Positions 1-9,252 of a DNA stretch of 64,000 nucleotides are shown one piece after another; positions within the stretch are counted from its first letter, which is position 1; every line of letters begins with the position of its first letter. A program made the translations under genes and the position numbers. The notes under the pieces were generated by a model that saw only the letters and a program-made list of their open reading frames with translations, ran no database searches and was not told where the DNA came from. The stretch is taken from positions 1-64,000 of the forward strand of contig NZ_JAAFZA010000010.1 of the NCBI RefSeq assembly GCF_015356865.1, read 5' to 3'. The DNA comes from Catenulispora pinisilvae (GTDB lineage Bacteria; Actinomycetota; Actinomycetes; Streptomycetales; Catenulisporaceae).

Positions 1-98
1 AGCCGGTAGTACTCCGGGGTGGACGACGAACCGGGGCGTACCTCCGAACGGGCCCGTACTGGTGGCCGGGTCGTGGCGCCCGGGCGGACGCTGGCGCC

Positions 99-1751
99 AT
101 GGCAGCAGAGTCTGAAGTGTCCTCACGGTTCGCCGACATCGTGTTCACCGCCGGCGTGGTGCTGACGATGAATCCCGATCAGCCGCTGGCCGAGGCGGTC
201 GCGGTGCGGGACGGCCGGATCGTGGCGGTCGGCAGCGGCGCCGAGATCGAATCGCTGACCGACCGCTCGACGCGGATCGTCGACCTGGGCGGCCGGTGCC
301 TGATGCCCGGTTTCGTAGAGCCGCACGGCCATGTCACCGAGGAAGCCTTCGTGCTCGGACCGGCCGTCGACGACATTCGGCCCGCGACGATCCCCGCCGC
401 CGACGACGTGGTGGCGGCCGTCAAGGCCGCGGTCGCCGCGCGCGGCGGAGGCGGAACTTGCTGTTACGGTTGGGACCCGCTGCTGCAGAAGGGACTCCCG
501 ACCCCGAATCTGGCCTGGCTGGACTCGGTGGCGCCCGACACCCCCCTGGTGATCATGCACAACTCCGGGCACCAGGCCTTCTTCAACAGCGCCGCGGCGA
601 CATGGCTCGGGCTGTCGAAGGACACGCCGGATCCCGTCGGCGCACGCTTCGGCCGCACCGCCGACGGCTCGCTGGACGGCACCGCGTACGAAGCCGCGGC
701 CGTCGGGGCGTGCGTGCACCCGTTCTTGCCCAAGGGCGGCGACTGGCCGGCCCTGCTGAACGCCGAGTACGCGCGACTGAACCTGGCCGGGGTCACGATG
801 TGCTCGGACATGGCCTTCGACGCCCGGCTGCGACCGGCGCTGGCCGCCAGCAGCCCGACCGTCAGGGTGCGGATGTACGAGATGTCCGGGCCGAAGATGG
901 CATCGGACATCACCCCGGACAACGGCGACGACCTCGTCAGGCAGGTCGGCATCAAGACCTGGGCCGACGGGTCGCCCTGGATCGGGAACATCGCCACCTC
1001 CTTCCCGTACCTCACCAACGACACCACCCGGGCCCTGGGCCTGGAGCCGAACCACCGCGGCCGGGCCAACTACACCCCCGAGCAGCTGAAGGCGCTCAGC
1101 GAGGCGTACTTCCCGGCCGGTTGGCAGCTGGCCTGCCATGTCCATGGCGACGACACCGTGGACATGATCCTGGACGTCTGGCAGCAGCTGCTCGCCGCGC
1201 ATCCCCGTGACGACCACCGGCTGCGCCTCGAACACGTCGGCACCATGCGCCCGGACCAGTTCCAGCGGGCCGCGGCGCTCGGCATCACCGCCACGATCTT
1301 CGTCGACCACCTGTACTACTGGGGCGACATCCTCGTCGACGACCTGTTCGGACCCGAGCACGGCGCGCACTACGCGAACGCCGGCTCGGCCCTCAAAGCG
1401 GGTCTGCGGATCTCCTTCCACAACGACGCCCCGGTCACGCCGGTCGAGCCGCTGCGGAACATCACCGAGGCGGTGACGCGGCTGTCGAAGTCGGGTCGGG
1501 TCCTGGCGCCCGAGGAACGGATCACTGTCGACCAGGCTCTGCGGGCGCAGACCATCGACGCCGCCTGGCACCTGTTCGCCGACGACATCACCGGCTCCAT
1601 CGAGGTCGGGAAGTACGCCGACTTCGTCGTCCTGGAGGCGGACCCGCGCTCTGTCGATCCGGTGCGCATGGCCGACATCCCCATCGAGGCCACGTGGCTG
1701 GCCGGGCAGTGCGTCTACAGCCGACAGGCCCGGGACGAAACCGAATTCTGA
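99..1751 (+). CDS. YtcJ-like metal-dependent amidohydrolase
   Basis: A 550-residue amidohydrolase-superfamily protein that probably hydrolyses an amide, imide or cyclic C-N bond in the cytoplasm; the substrate is unknown. The N-terminal small beta-domain (FADIVFTAGVVLTM, then 'DGRIVAVGSG') leads into the metal-binding PHGH motif (His76/His78). Further candidate metal or active-site residues are HVHGDD, RLEHVG and the late Asp in FHNDAP. Length matches the YtcJ/AepA branch (about 530-560 aa). The ATG at 99 is used because the beta-domain starts directly after it, though no clear Shine-Dalgarno precedes it. It stands alone and converges on the ABC exporter. Family assignment is firm, substrate open. 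Confidence 0.85.
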   Translation: MAAESEVSSRFADIVFTAGVVLTMNPDQPLAEAVAVRDGRIVAVGSGAEIESLTDRSTRIVDLGGRCLMPGFVEPHGHVTEEAFVLGPAVDDIRPATIPAADDVVAAVKAAVAARGGGGTCCYGWDPLLQKGLPTPNLAWLDSVAPDTPLVIMHNSGHQAFFNSAAATWLGLSKDTPDPVGARFGRTADGSLDGTAYEAAAVGACVHPFLPKGGDWPALLNAEYARLNLAGVTMCSDMAFDARLRPALAASSPTVRVRMYEMSGPKMASDITPDNGDDLVRQVGIKTWADGSPWIGNIATSFPYLTNDTTRALGLEPNHRGRANYTPEQLKALSEAYFPAGWQLACHVHGDDTVDMILDVWQQLLAAHPRDDHRLRLEHVGTMRPDQFQRAAALGITATIFVDHLYYWGDILVDDLFGPEHGAHYANAGSALKAGLRISFHNDAPVTPVEPLRNITEAVTRLSKSGRVLAPEERITVDQALRAQTIDAAWHLFADDITGSIEVGKYADFVVLEADPRSVDPVRMADIPIEATWLAGQCVYSRQARDETEF

Positions 1752-1916
1752 TGGCTTCGTCACCGAGACTGACCTGGCCTTCGACGCCGAAGCACGATGG
1801 ACCTCGAAGTGAACCGTACTGGGTTGGTGCCGTGCGTTTCCGTCTGACAGCCCGGTCAGGCGAAATCCTGACCGCTGTAAAAGCTGTAGCCGTTGCGAGG
1901 ACTCGGGGCGGTTCAG

Positions 1917-1959
1917 AATGCCGACCCCCCGAGGGTGTCAACCGGGGGAGGTCGGCATT
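1917..1959. terminator. Bidirectional hairpin between convergent genes
   Basis: AATGCCGACC (1917-1926) pairs perfectly with GGTCGGCATT (1950-1959), extended by a C-run facing a G-run. It sits between the 3' ends of the amidohydrolase and the ABC permease, so it can serve both. There is no strong U-tract, as is common in actinomycetes. Confidence 0.75.
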
Positions 1960-2002
1960 GGCGTTCGTGCCGTGCCGTGCTCAGCGCCGCTTTTGCTCGG
2001 TC

Positions 2003-4417
2003 CTACTCGGTCCGCAGCGCGGTGGCGGTCCGCGACCGGGCCGCCCAGCCGGCCGGCAGCAGTGCCCCGAGCAGGGCGATCACGACCCCGGCGGCCAGCA
2101 GCGGTAGGAGCAGCCCGGCGGTGTAGGCGTGGGTCACGCTCGGCGGGAGGTGCCGGCCGATCGCGTGGCTCATCGGGCCCTGTGTCGCCTTCTCCACCGC
2201 GACCCCGATCGGGACGCCGATGAGTCCGGCGATCAGTCCGGTGAGCGTCACCGAGGTCAGAACCATCGCGATGGTCTGTTTCGGTGTCATCCCGAGGGCC
2301 TTGAAGATCCCCAGGTCGTGGACCCGCTCCCGGGTGTCCTGCACCACTGTGCTCAGCACCCCGAGCGCGGCGACGACGGTCAACATCAGCGTGAACATCG
2401 CCACCAGGGTGTCCATGATGATCACCACGAGATTCCTGCCCCCGTCCGAGTTCGGCTGGACCGAGGCGTTCAGCGGGGTCAGTGCGGCGGCGGCCGAGGT
2501 GGACCAGTCCGCTCCGTCGACGTTCGAGGCCAGCTCGACGTTGAACTGGTCGATGTGCGGGGTCAGTCCGGCGGCGGTGAAGGTGGCCGCATCCGTTATG
2601 GCCGTGTAGTCGGTGCTTCCATGGGTGTCGAAGTTGATGCCGACGACCTTCAGTGACAGTTGCTTGTTCTGCCGCACCACGGTGAGGTAGTCACCGACGT
2701 GGATCCCCACCGCCGAGGCCAGCTTGTCGCCGACCACGACCTCGCCGGGCGCCGAGTACCAGCGGCCGGACAGCAGCTCCATGTTCGTCCAGGAGAAGTC
2801 GCCGCTGACCGTGTACAGGACCGGCGGTTCGCCGCCGATCGGCGCGCCGACCATGGTCGCGCCGCTGTCGCCCCAGCCGAACGCGGCCTTCGTGCCCGGG
2901 ACCTCGGCGAGCGCGGCGGCCACCTTCGCGGCATCCAGATAAGGGTGGCGCGGGTCGTTGGGGCCGTACTGACCCCAGGGCACGCCCACATCGGCTGTGG
3001 GTTCCACGATCTTCGACGCGACGTTGAAGCCCGAGCTCATAGTAGTGTCCTGGTACTTGCTGAACGCGGTCCCCAACCCCACCGCGAAGGTGACGCTGAC
3101 CGTGCCGAGCAGCACCGCCGCGCCGACCAGTACGGTCCGGGCCGGCTTGGCGAAGGGCTGGGCCAGCCCCAGCGACACGGCCCGGGGCAGGGGCAGCCGC
3201 GATGCCAGACGCTGCGCCGCCTGACCGCGCCCGGCCTTGGGGGCGCGGCCGACCACCAAAGCCTGCACCGCCGACATCCGGCCGGCCCGCAACGCCGGGA
3301 TCGAAGCCGTGATACCGACGATCAGCAGCGTGCCGATCGACACCATGGCGCTGACCCACAACGGAATCGTGGTATCGGCCGCGTCGAGCTGCTTGGAGGC
3401 CCCGTTCAGGACCGGCCCGGCCGCGAGATTGCCGATGACCGTGCCGAGGACCACGCCGAGTGTCGCCGGGATCATGGCCTGCGCGGTGTAGGCGCGAGTC
3501 ACCTGCGAAGGTGTGAAGCCCAACGACTTCAGAATCCCGATGCGCCGGGTCCCCGAGGCCACCGCGCCGCTGACCACGATCGCGATGATCAGCACCGACA
3601 GGACCAGCCCGAGGATTCCGAAGGCGACCAGGAACGGCACGAAGGCCTTGGCGTTACCGGTCGCCTGCCATTGCGCGATCAGATACGACTGTCCGTCCTG
3701 GACCGCGCCGGCCGGCACGGCGGCGGCCACCGCCTGCTTGTCGGCGGCGATGTCGGCGTCGGTCCCGGCCTTGGCGAACCGGTAGAGCATCTGCGTGTCG
3801 GACTTGGCACCGGCGGCGGTGAGCCGCGCGAAACCGTCGGCGGTGGCGAAGCCGGTCGCGCTGTTGGTCACCGAGTCGGCGAAGCCGACAACCTTGAACG
3901 ACGGCTTGCCCGGCAGGGAGGAGAACACCACCGAGGAGCCGAAGCAGGCGTCGGCATAGTCATTCGCCGGGAGGGCGATCTCGCCCGGGCTGGTCGGCCA
4001 GCGCCCCTGGGTCAGCACCAGCTGGTCCATCCCGGAGGTGCTCCCCAGGTCGGGCCGGGTGGTGACGGTGATCGGACCATTGTCGTGACCGGCCCAATCG
4101 GTCTTGGGGCAGTCCGTACCGACGGTCGTGTCCAGGGCGGCGGCGATCGGGTACGGCCCGGCTGCCTCGGTGACACCGGCGGCGTGCGCGGTGGCGGTGG
4201 TCTGTGTGGCCGTGACCTTCGAATCGTCGAACTGGACCGCCAGGTGCGCTCCGTTCCGGGTGTGGAAAGCGTGGTCGAACGGGGCCTGCACGGCGGTCAG
4301 CAGACCGAGGGAGAGTACTGATGACAGCACCGCGGTGAGCGTCGTCAGGGCCAGGACGAGGGTCTGGACCCGACGCCGGCCCATGCCGGACCGCACGACC
4401 TTGCCCAAGGCGCTCAC
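2003..4417 (-). CDS. FtsX/MacB-type ABC transporter permease
   Basis: An 804-residue membrane protein with two FtsX repeats. An N-terminal TM segment (about residues 15-37) precedes an extracytoplasmic loop. A three-TM bundle around 260-380 is followed by a second anchor near 430, a second large loop, and a C-terminal bundle (about 670-800). This is the duplicated permease of the MacB/LolCDE-like group that exports or extracts lipids, peptides or drugs rather than importing nutrients. The GTG start overlaps the stop of a 29-aa ORF (GTGA), which in turn overlaps the ATPase gene, so all three are probably translationally coupled. Substrate is unknown; control by the adjacent two-component system is likely from position, not shown. 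Confidence 0.88.
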   Translation of the reverse strand: MSALGKVVRSGMGRRRVQTLVLALTTLTAVLSSVLSLGLLTAVQAPFDHAFHTRNGAHLAVQFDDSKVTATQTTATAHAAGVTEAAGPYPIAAALDTTVGTDCPKTDWAGHDNGPITVTTRPDLGSTSGMDQLVLTQGRWPTSPGEIALPANDYADACFGSSVVFSSLPGKPSFKVVGFADSVTNSATGFATADGFARLTAAGAKSDTQMLYRFAKAGTDADIAADKQAVAAAVPAGAVQDGQSYLIAQWQATGNAKAFVPFLVAFGILGLVLSVLIIAIVVSGAVASGTRRIGILKSLGFTPSQVTRAYTAQAMIPATLGVVLGTVIGNLAAGPVLNGASKQLDAADTTIPLWVSAMVSIGTLLIVGITASIPALRAGRMSAVQALVVGRAPKAGRGQAAQRLASRLPLPRAVSLGLAQPFAKPARTVLVGAAVLLGTVSVTFAVGLGTAFSKYQDTTMSSGFNVASKIVEPTADVGVPWGQYGPNDPRHPYLDAAKVAAALAEVPGTKAAFGWGDSGATMVGAPIGGEPPVLYTVSGDFSWTNMELLSGRWYSAPGEVVVGDKLASAVGIHVGDYLTVVRQNKQLSLKVVGINFDTHGSTDYTAITDAATFTAAGLTPHIDQFNVELASNVDGADWSTSAAAALTPLNASVQPNSDGGRNLVVIIMDTLVAMFTLMLTVVAALGVLSTVVQDTRERVHDLGIFKALGMTPKQTIAMVLTSVTLTGLIAGLIGVPIGVAVEKATQGPMSHAIGRHLPPSVTHAYTAGLLLPLLAAGVVIALLGALLPAGWAARSRTATALRTE

Positions 4418-4503
4418 CGGCTCACCGCCAGCAGCAGGCGGGCCATGGCCCGGAAACCGGCCTCGAACAGGCGCCGGGGCATCGGCGGCTTGCGCAGTGT
4501 CAT
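4414..4503 (-). CDS. 29-aa linker ORF in ABC operon
   Basis: An ATG at 4503 overlaps the ATPase stop (ATGA), and the TGA at 4416-4414 overlaps the permease GTG (GTGA). The peptide begins [16 protein letters not shown] and ends RLLLAVSR, basic and possibly amphipathic. Exact 4-bp overlaps at both ends are good evidence for translation. It may simply keep ribosomes moving across the 80-bp gap, or it may be a small membrane-associated subunit. No family is recognised. Confidence 0.5.
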   Translation of the reverse strand: MTLRKPPMPRRLFEAGFRAMARLLLAVSR

Positions 4504-5264
4504 CGGACCTCTCCCGACGGACGGGTCAGCGGCGTGCGGGCGGCCAGGCCGGCGCCGCTGCCGCTGCCGTTGCCGCTGTTGACGATGTCCCGCGCGACCG
4601 CGCCGTCCACCAACTCGATCGTGCGGCGCGCGGTGCTCGCGGCCAGCTGCACATCGTGGGTCACCAGCAGGATGGTCTGACCCTGGCCGTTCAGATCCAG
4701 CAGCAGCCGGCGCACGTCCTCCGCCGAGCTCGAGTCCAGCGCGCCGGTGGGCTCGTCGGCCAGCAGCAGCGCCGGCCGGTTCATCAGCGCCCGGGCCACC
4801 GCCACCCGCTGTCGCTGGCCGCCGGACAGCCGCTGCGGGTAGGCCTTGGCCTGCCGGTCGATGCCCAGCGAGCCGAGCAGCTCGGCGGCCCGGCGCTTCG
4901 CCTCGCCCTTGCCCATCCCGGCCAGCTGCGCCGGAACCATGACGTTGTCCAACACGGTCAGATCGTCCAGCAGGTTGAAGAACTGGAAGATCATGCCGAT
5001 CGAGGCCCGGCGGTATTTCGCCGAACCGGCCTCACCGAGCTGGTCGACGCGGGTGCCGTTGACCGTCACGGTGCCACTGGAGGGCTTGTCCAGCCCGGCG
5101 ATCAGGTTCAGCAGGGTGGACTTCCCGCTGCCGGAGTGGCCGAGGATCGCCACGCACTCACCGGCCGCCACGGACAAGGTCACCCCGGCCAGCGCGGGCG
5201 GGCCGTCATCATATTTCCTTGTCGTGTCTTGGAGCTCGATCATCGGTGCATTCGTCATGGCCAT
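4500..5264 (-). CDS. ABC transporter ATP-binding protein (LolD/MacB type)
   Basis: A 254-residue cytoplasmic ATPase that energises the FtsX-type permease downstream. Walker A is GHSGSGKST, the signature is [15 protein letters not shown], and Walker B is [15 protein letters not shown] followed by the H-loop THD. 'DEPTGALD' and the size are typical of the LolD/MacB/FtsE exporter branch. The last 30 residues (Gly/Ser-rich, then [11 protein letters not shown]) extend past the conserved fold. The start at 5264 has an alternative in-frame ATG ([11 protein letters not shown]). It is transcribed away from the sensor kinase gene, leaving about 140 bp of divergent control region to the kinase ATG. Confidence 0.92.
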   Translation of the reverse strand: MAMTNAPMIELQDTTRKYDDGPPALAGVTLSVAAGECVAILGHSGSGKSTLLNLIAGLDKPSSGTVTVNGTRVDQLGEAGSAKYRRASIGMIFQFFNLLDDLTVLDNVMVPAQLAGMGKGEAKRRAAELLGSLGIDRQAKAYPQRLSGGQRQRVAVARALMNRPALLLADEPTGALDSSSAEDVRRLLLDLNGQGQTILLVTHDVQLAASTARRTIELVDGAVARDIVNSGNGSGSGAGLAARTPLTRPSGEVR

Positions 5265-5389
5265 GAACCTAGGAACTGACCCTCATCCCTCGCGTCGGCC
5301 GGCGGATGTCACCTCTCCCGCAGGCCATCGGCTCGGGGGTGTACCCGGCGTACATCCCCGGGGCGACGCGCAGAGCCGACGCCACCGAA

Positions 5390-5402
5390 TACGATCTCCC
5401 TA
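5390..5402 (+). promoter_or_regulatory. -10 element for a leaderless kinase mRNA
   Basis: TACGAT (5390-5395) lies six bases before the ATG at 5402. No Shine-Dalgarno is visible before that ATG or before the earlier in-frame ATG at 5306. The spacing fits an actinobacterial leaderless transcript starting at the A of the ATG. No convincing -35 is seen. Confidence 0.45.
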
Positions 5403-6601
5403 TGGAAGAGCTTCTCCAGCGTCTCTCGACATCGAAGCGTGTGACCTGGCTGATGTCACAGGCCGTGGTGTTGGCCATCGCCTGCTTCTACGCGGGGATG
5501 CTCGTCTTGACGACGCCGAGCCCCAACGCCGGCCTGTTCCGGTTCCCCGTCCTCGGGCACTTCCAGACGATGGGTCTGTGCGTCGTGCTCGCCCTTCCGG
5601 TCCTGCTGGTGCGCCGTCTGCCGGTGGCCGTCTTCGCGTCGGTCCTGGGCGAATCAGTCCTCGGCGACATTTTCGGCGCGCGGCCCTTGATCGTGTTGAT
5701 CCTGCTCGTCGCCTTGAGCGGGTACATCGCCGCCCGGCGGCCGAAGGCTGCCGCCGTCGGCGCCGTCGCGGGCGTCGCGGACGCGTTCGTCAACGACATC
5801 CACGTCTACGGGCAGTCCGTCGGCGGCGCGGCCCAGTGGGCCGGGTGGCTCGCGTTGTGGTTCGCGCTCGCGTGGGTCTTCGGCGGGGTGTACCGCAAAC
5901 GCCGTGAGTACGTCGAAGCCCTGGAGGAGCAGACCGCGGCCCGCGTCGTCATGGCCGAGCGGCTGCGGATCGCCCGCGAGCTGCACGACAGCGTCGCGCA
6001 CAGCATCGGGATCATCACGGTGCTGTCGGGAGCGGCCGCGCGGGTCGTGGAGACCAAGCCCGAGCAGACGCGGCAGGCGCTGGCCGGCATCGAGACCACC
6101 AGCCGGGAGACGCTGCTGGAGTTGCAGCGTATGCTCGGGGCGCTCCGCCGCGCCGAGCCGGACGACACCACGCCGCAGGCCGCTCCGCTGGCGCCGGCCA
6201 GCACCCTGGCCGACGTCCCGCAACTCGCCGAACGCACGGCCGGCGCCGGGGTGCGGGTCCAGGTGACCTGGCGGGGCGAGCGGCGTCCACTGCCGCCGGA
6301 GATCGAGCTGTCGGCGTTCCGGATCATCCAGGAGTCGGTGACGAACGTGGTGCGGCATTCCGGGGCGCGAACGTGCCGCGTCGCGGTCGGCTACGAGCCG
6401 GAAGGAGTGAGGATCGAGGTGGTGGATGACGGGGACAGCGGTCTGGCCGGGCCGGGCCGCCCGAGGTTCGCGGCGGGGGCCGGCGGGAGCGGCTTCGGCC
6501 TGCTCGGCATGCGCGAGCGGGTGACGTTGCTGTCCGGCCAGTTCAGCGCCGGCCGGCGCCCGGAGGGCGGATTCCGGGTGACGGCGAGTCTGCCGGCATG
6601 A
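5402..6601 (+). CDS. DesK/NarX-family sensor histidine kinase
   Basis: About 399 residues. Four to five hydrophobic N-terminal segments (residues 15-160) form the membrane sensor. They are followed by a coiled linker, a HisKA_3 dimerisation domain with the phospho-acceptor His195 in RIARELHDSVAHS, and a HATPase_c domain (NVVRHSGA, VVDDGDSG, GFGLLGMRERV). It autophosphorylates and passes phosphate to the response regulator, whose ATG overlaps its stop codon. I take the ATG at 5402 because upstream in-frame sequence from 5306 is not membrane-like, and a -10 box sits correctly for a leaderless start. Being divergent from an FtsX-type exporter, it probably controls that exporter. Confidence 0.88.
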   Translation: MEELLQRLSTSKRVTWLMSQAVVLAIACFYAGMLVLTTPSPNAGLFRFPVLGHFQTMGLCVVLALPVLLVRRLPVAVFASVLGESVLGDIFGARPLIVLILLVALSGYIAARRPKAAAVGAVAGVADAFVNDIHVYGQSVGGAAQWAGWLALWFALAWVFGGVYRKRREYVEALEEQTAARVVMAERLRIARELHDSVAHSIGIITVLSGAAARVVETKPEQTRQALAGIETTSRETLLELQRMLGALRRAEPDDTTPQAAPLAPASTLADVPQLAERTAGAGVRVQVTWRGERRPLPPEIELSAFRIIQESVTNVVRHSGARTCRVAVGYEPEGVRIEVVDDGDSGLAGPGRPRFAAGAGGSGFGLLGMRERVTLLSGQFSAGRRPEGGFRVTASLPA

Positions 6602-7302
6602 GCGTACGGGTACTACTGGTCGACGACCAGCCGCTGATGCTGGTCGGACTGGCGATCCTGATCGGCGACACCGACGACCTGGAGGTGGCCGGCCAGGCCG
6701 GCGACGGCCACGAGGCAGTGCGCCTGGCACGGGAACTGCGGCCGGACGTCGTGGTGATGGACATCCGGATGCCGGGCATGGACGGGATCGAGGCCACCCG
6801 GCAGGCGACCGCCGAGCCGGACGCGCCCAAGGTGCTGGTGCTGACGACCTTCGACGACGACGAGTACGTCTACGGCGCACTGCGCGCCGGGGCCAGCGGA
6901 TTCCTGCTCAAGAGCATGGCCCTGGACGCGATCCTGGACGCGATCCGCGTGGTGGCCGCCGGCGACGCGCTGATCGCGCCGAGCGTGACCCGACGGCTGA
7001 TCGCGGACTTCGCCGGAACCTTCGCGGCCTCCGCGGCCCCCGCGGTCCCCGCGGTCCCCGAACCGGACGCCGAGCCCGACACGGACTCGGGTCTCCTCGC
7101 GGCGATCACCGACCGGGAGCGCGAGGTGCTGGCACTGGTCGGCGAGGGACTGTCGAACCCTGAGATCGCCGAGCGGTTGGTGATCAGCGCGGCGACGGCG
7201 AAGACGCACGTCGCGCGCCTGTTCGCCAAGCTCGAGGCTCGGGACCGCGTCCACCTGGCGATCATCGCCTTCGAGACCGGACTCGCGCCGCGTCGACGGT
7301 AG
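6598..7302 (+). CDS. NarL/LuxR-family response regulator
   Basis: A 234-residue regulator. The receiver domain (1-120) carries the acidic pair DDQ and the phospho-acceptor Asp55 in VVMDIRMPGMDG, with the conserved Thr and Lys in LTTFDDD and FLLKS. A variable linker rich in Ala-Pro-Glu-Asp (about 135-165) leads to a LuxR-type HTH (AITDREREVLALVGEG, then LSNPEIAERLVIS). The ATG overlaps the kinase stop (ATGA), so the pair is co-translated. Likely targets are its own operon and the divergent ABC exporter. Its 3' end runs directly into a large inverted-repeat element. Confidence 0.92.
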   Translation: MSVRVLLVDDQPLMLVGLAILIGDTDDLEVAGQAGDGHEAVRLARELRPDVVVMDIRMPGMDGIEATRQATAEPDAPKVLVLTTFDDDEYVYGALRAGASGFLLKSMALDAILDAIRVVAAGDALIAPSVTRRLIADFAGTFAASAAPAVPAVPEPDAEPDTDSGLLAAITDREREVLALVGEGLSNPEIAERLVISAATAKTHVARLFAKLEARDRVHLAIIAFETGLAPRRR

Positions 7303-7311
7303 GGGTAGACG

Positions 7312-7955
7312 CTAGGGCAGCGCCGCATTGATCTTTCGGGGGCTGAGTGGGGGGCTTTGGTCACCGGCTTGAGGTGAGCCGGGTGTGAGGCCGGCGGTCG
7401 CGTGCGGGGCTTTGGTCACCGGCTTGAGGTGAGTCGGGTACGGAGGCCGGCGGTCGCGTGCGGGGCTTAAAAGCGTTGTGAAAAAACCGCCTGATTTCGT
7501 CCGCCGGCTTCCCGAGGCCCGCGGCGGTCGCCCGGCAGGGCGGACAAAATCAGGCCGTTTTGTCACAACATGTGTGGTCTGCTTCCGAGAACGGGCAGTC
7601 CGGGCGTCAAGCCGGCCACGTCGCCGGCTGCCGGTCGCCCCCAGGGCGAGGTTCACAACCCTACGGCGCAAGGCGGGGACCGGCAGAGGTGACGGCGTAC
7701 CCGGCCGCGGGCTTCGTGCGGTGCGGGACCCTGACTAACGTAAGCACACATGTTGTTAAAAAACGGCCAGATTTTGGCCGCCGGACCTGCTCACCGCCGC
7801 CCGACAGCGCAAGTCAGCGGCCAAAATCTGGCGGTTTTTTCACAACGCCTTTAAGCCCCGCACGCGACCGCCGGCCTCCGTACCCGACTCATCTCAAGCC
7901 GGTGACCAAAACCCCCCACCCAACCCCCGAAAGATCGACGCGGCGCTGCACTAGG
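7312..7955. repeat. Nested inverted-repeat element without a gene
   Basis: The outer arms, 7312-7490 and about 7840-7955, are near-identical reverse complements (from CTAGGGCAGCGCCGC inward to GCGTTGTGAAAAAACCGCC). The left arm carries an extra 55-bp direct duplication (7352-7406 and 7407-7462). Inside are two further hairpins: 7474-7570 (arms with CCTGATTT and AAATCAGG) and about 7751-7846 (GCCAGATTTTGGCCGC against its complement). The centre is unrelated sequence. No transposase or other credible coding frame is present. It could be a non-autonomous mobile element or a clustered terminator array. 7956-8190 holds nothing recognisable. Confidence 0.8.
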
Positions 7956-8190
7956 GCAGGCGGAGAAGAACGATCGCCGATGCTCGTAGCCCGGCCGGAG
8001 CGCGTCGGGGCCGGCATCCGAGAACCTGGCAGCTCACGGCACCCCAGCCGTTGACGGAAACTGGGTGTGGTGGCAGGCAGCTGCCGTCCACGAACCGCTA
8101 CAGCCATACAAGCCGGCGCTTCAGCTTCGGTGCGGCCACCCAGACCATGGCTGAACGACCACAGTCGGCGCCCCGACGGTTCGGGGCCGT

Positions 8191-9141
8191 TCACTCCGCG
8201 ACGGCGACGTAGCGGTCCTCATCCGCGATTCGCCAGGACAGGTCGATCTCGACGTCGGGCAGCGCCTGCCGCAGTCGATCGTCCATCTCCCGCGACAGAA
8301 AGTGGTGGTGCAGGTCGAGCTTGCGCAGGTGGGTGAGCGGTTGCCCGGCCAACAGGGCTGCCGCACCGTCGTCGCTCAACGTCCCGAGCGACAGGTCGAG
8401 CGTCTGCAACTGCCCGACGATCGGGGCGTGGGCCACGGCGGTGGCGATCTCATCCTGCGTGATCGCGTTCTTCAGCCCGAGGTAGCGCAGTTTCGGGAAC
8501 CTCTCGCCGGCCAGCAGGCCGGTGACATCGTCGACCGAGCCAGTGCCGCCGTAGTCCTCGTCGCCGAAGTAGATTTCGAGCCGCTCCAGTTCCGGGAAGT
8601 CGCACGCCGCGATCGCGCGGATCGTCTCGGCCGGCAGACTGCCGGACTGGAGGACCAGCGTCCGCAGTGCGCCGTGTTTGACCCGGCCCACCATCGGGAC
8701 GTCGCGATTCTCTTGTCCGCCGCGCACCCACAGTTCCTCCAGCCGCGGGAAGCTCTCCAGAAGCGGCGTGATCGGGAGGTTGGCGATCCACGAGACCTCG
8801 ATGTCCTCGCTGCCGACGTCGGCGATGAACACCTTGCGCAGCCCGGGAAGCCGATCGGCAGCCGCCGAGAGCACCTCGACGGGGTGGCCGCCGGAGTCCA
8901 TCTCGGTCGACCACACGCCGAACACGATCGCCTCGATGCGGGAGGGGTCCACGCGCCGCAGGAAGAGCTCGAACAGTTCCGGAAGCGTATAGCCGAACTG
9001 GGCACCCCACCGTACGTCGCAATCCAGACGCCAGGCGACCGGTTCGCCGGTCTCCGCCGCGGCCGGCAACGGCGCCTCGGGGTCCAGGGGGAAAGCGACG
9101 ACGCGAAGTCCGGCGAACTCGGTGGTGTGGTCTCTGTTCAC
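8191..9141 (-). CDS. STM4015-like leucine-rich-repeat protein
   Basis: A 316-residue cytoplasmic protein with no signal peptide. The N-terminal part (FAGLRVVAFPLDP, WRLDCDVRWGA) resembles the STM4015 family found in many streptomycetes. The middle and C-terminal parts contain degenerate leucine-rich repeats of about 24-28 residues (LRKVFIADVG, LEELWVRGG, LRTLVLQSGS, LERLEIYFGD, LRYLGLKNA, LQTLDLSLG, LRKLDLHHH). These predict a curved protein-binding surface with no enzymatic motif. In other genomes such proteins sit with STM4011-4014 homologues, but none are seen here. Biological role is unknown. Confidence 0.65.
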   Translation of the reverse strand: MNRDHTTEFAGLRVVAFPLDPEAPLPAAAETGEPVAWRLDCDVRWGAQFGYTLPELFELFLRRVDPSRIEAIVFGVWSTEMDSGGHPVEVLSAAADRLPGLRKVFIADVGSEDIEVSWIANLPITPLLESFPRLEELWVRGGQENRDVPMVGRVKHGALRTLVLQSGSLPAETIRAIAACDFPELERLEIYFGDEDYGGTGSVDDVTGLLAGERFPKLRYLGLKNAITQDEIATAVAHAPIVGQLQTLDLSLGTLSDDGAAALLAGQPLTHLRKLDLHHHFLSREMDDRLRQALPDVEIDLSWRIADEDRYVAVAE

Positions 9142-9252
9142 GGGCCTTGACTCTCTTTCATATCCGCGGCCCCTGGCAAGCCTGCCCCGAAGAGGTGGCA
9201 GAGTACGTTTCTCACAGAAGCGGAGTCGCGCATGAGGTTCCGATTCGGATCG

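Noticed and set aside
123-1763. Long open frame antisense to the amidohydrolase
   Set aside because: Arg/Val/Gly-rich translation without domain features; a typical high-GC shadow of the sense gene.
2660-4321. 553-codon open frame antisense to the ABC permease
   Set aside because: Low-complexity Arg/Gly/His composition and a perfect shadow of an obvious permease.
7312-7955. Insertion sequence with transposase
   Set aside because: No frame in the element shows transposase motifs; only the repeats are supported.
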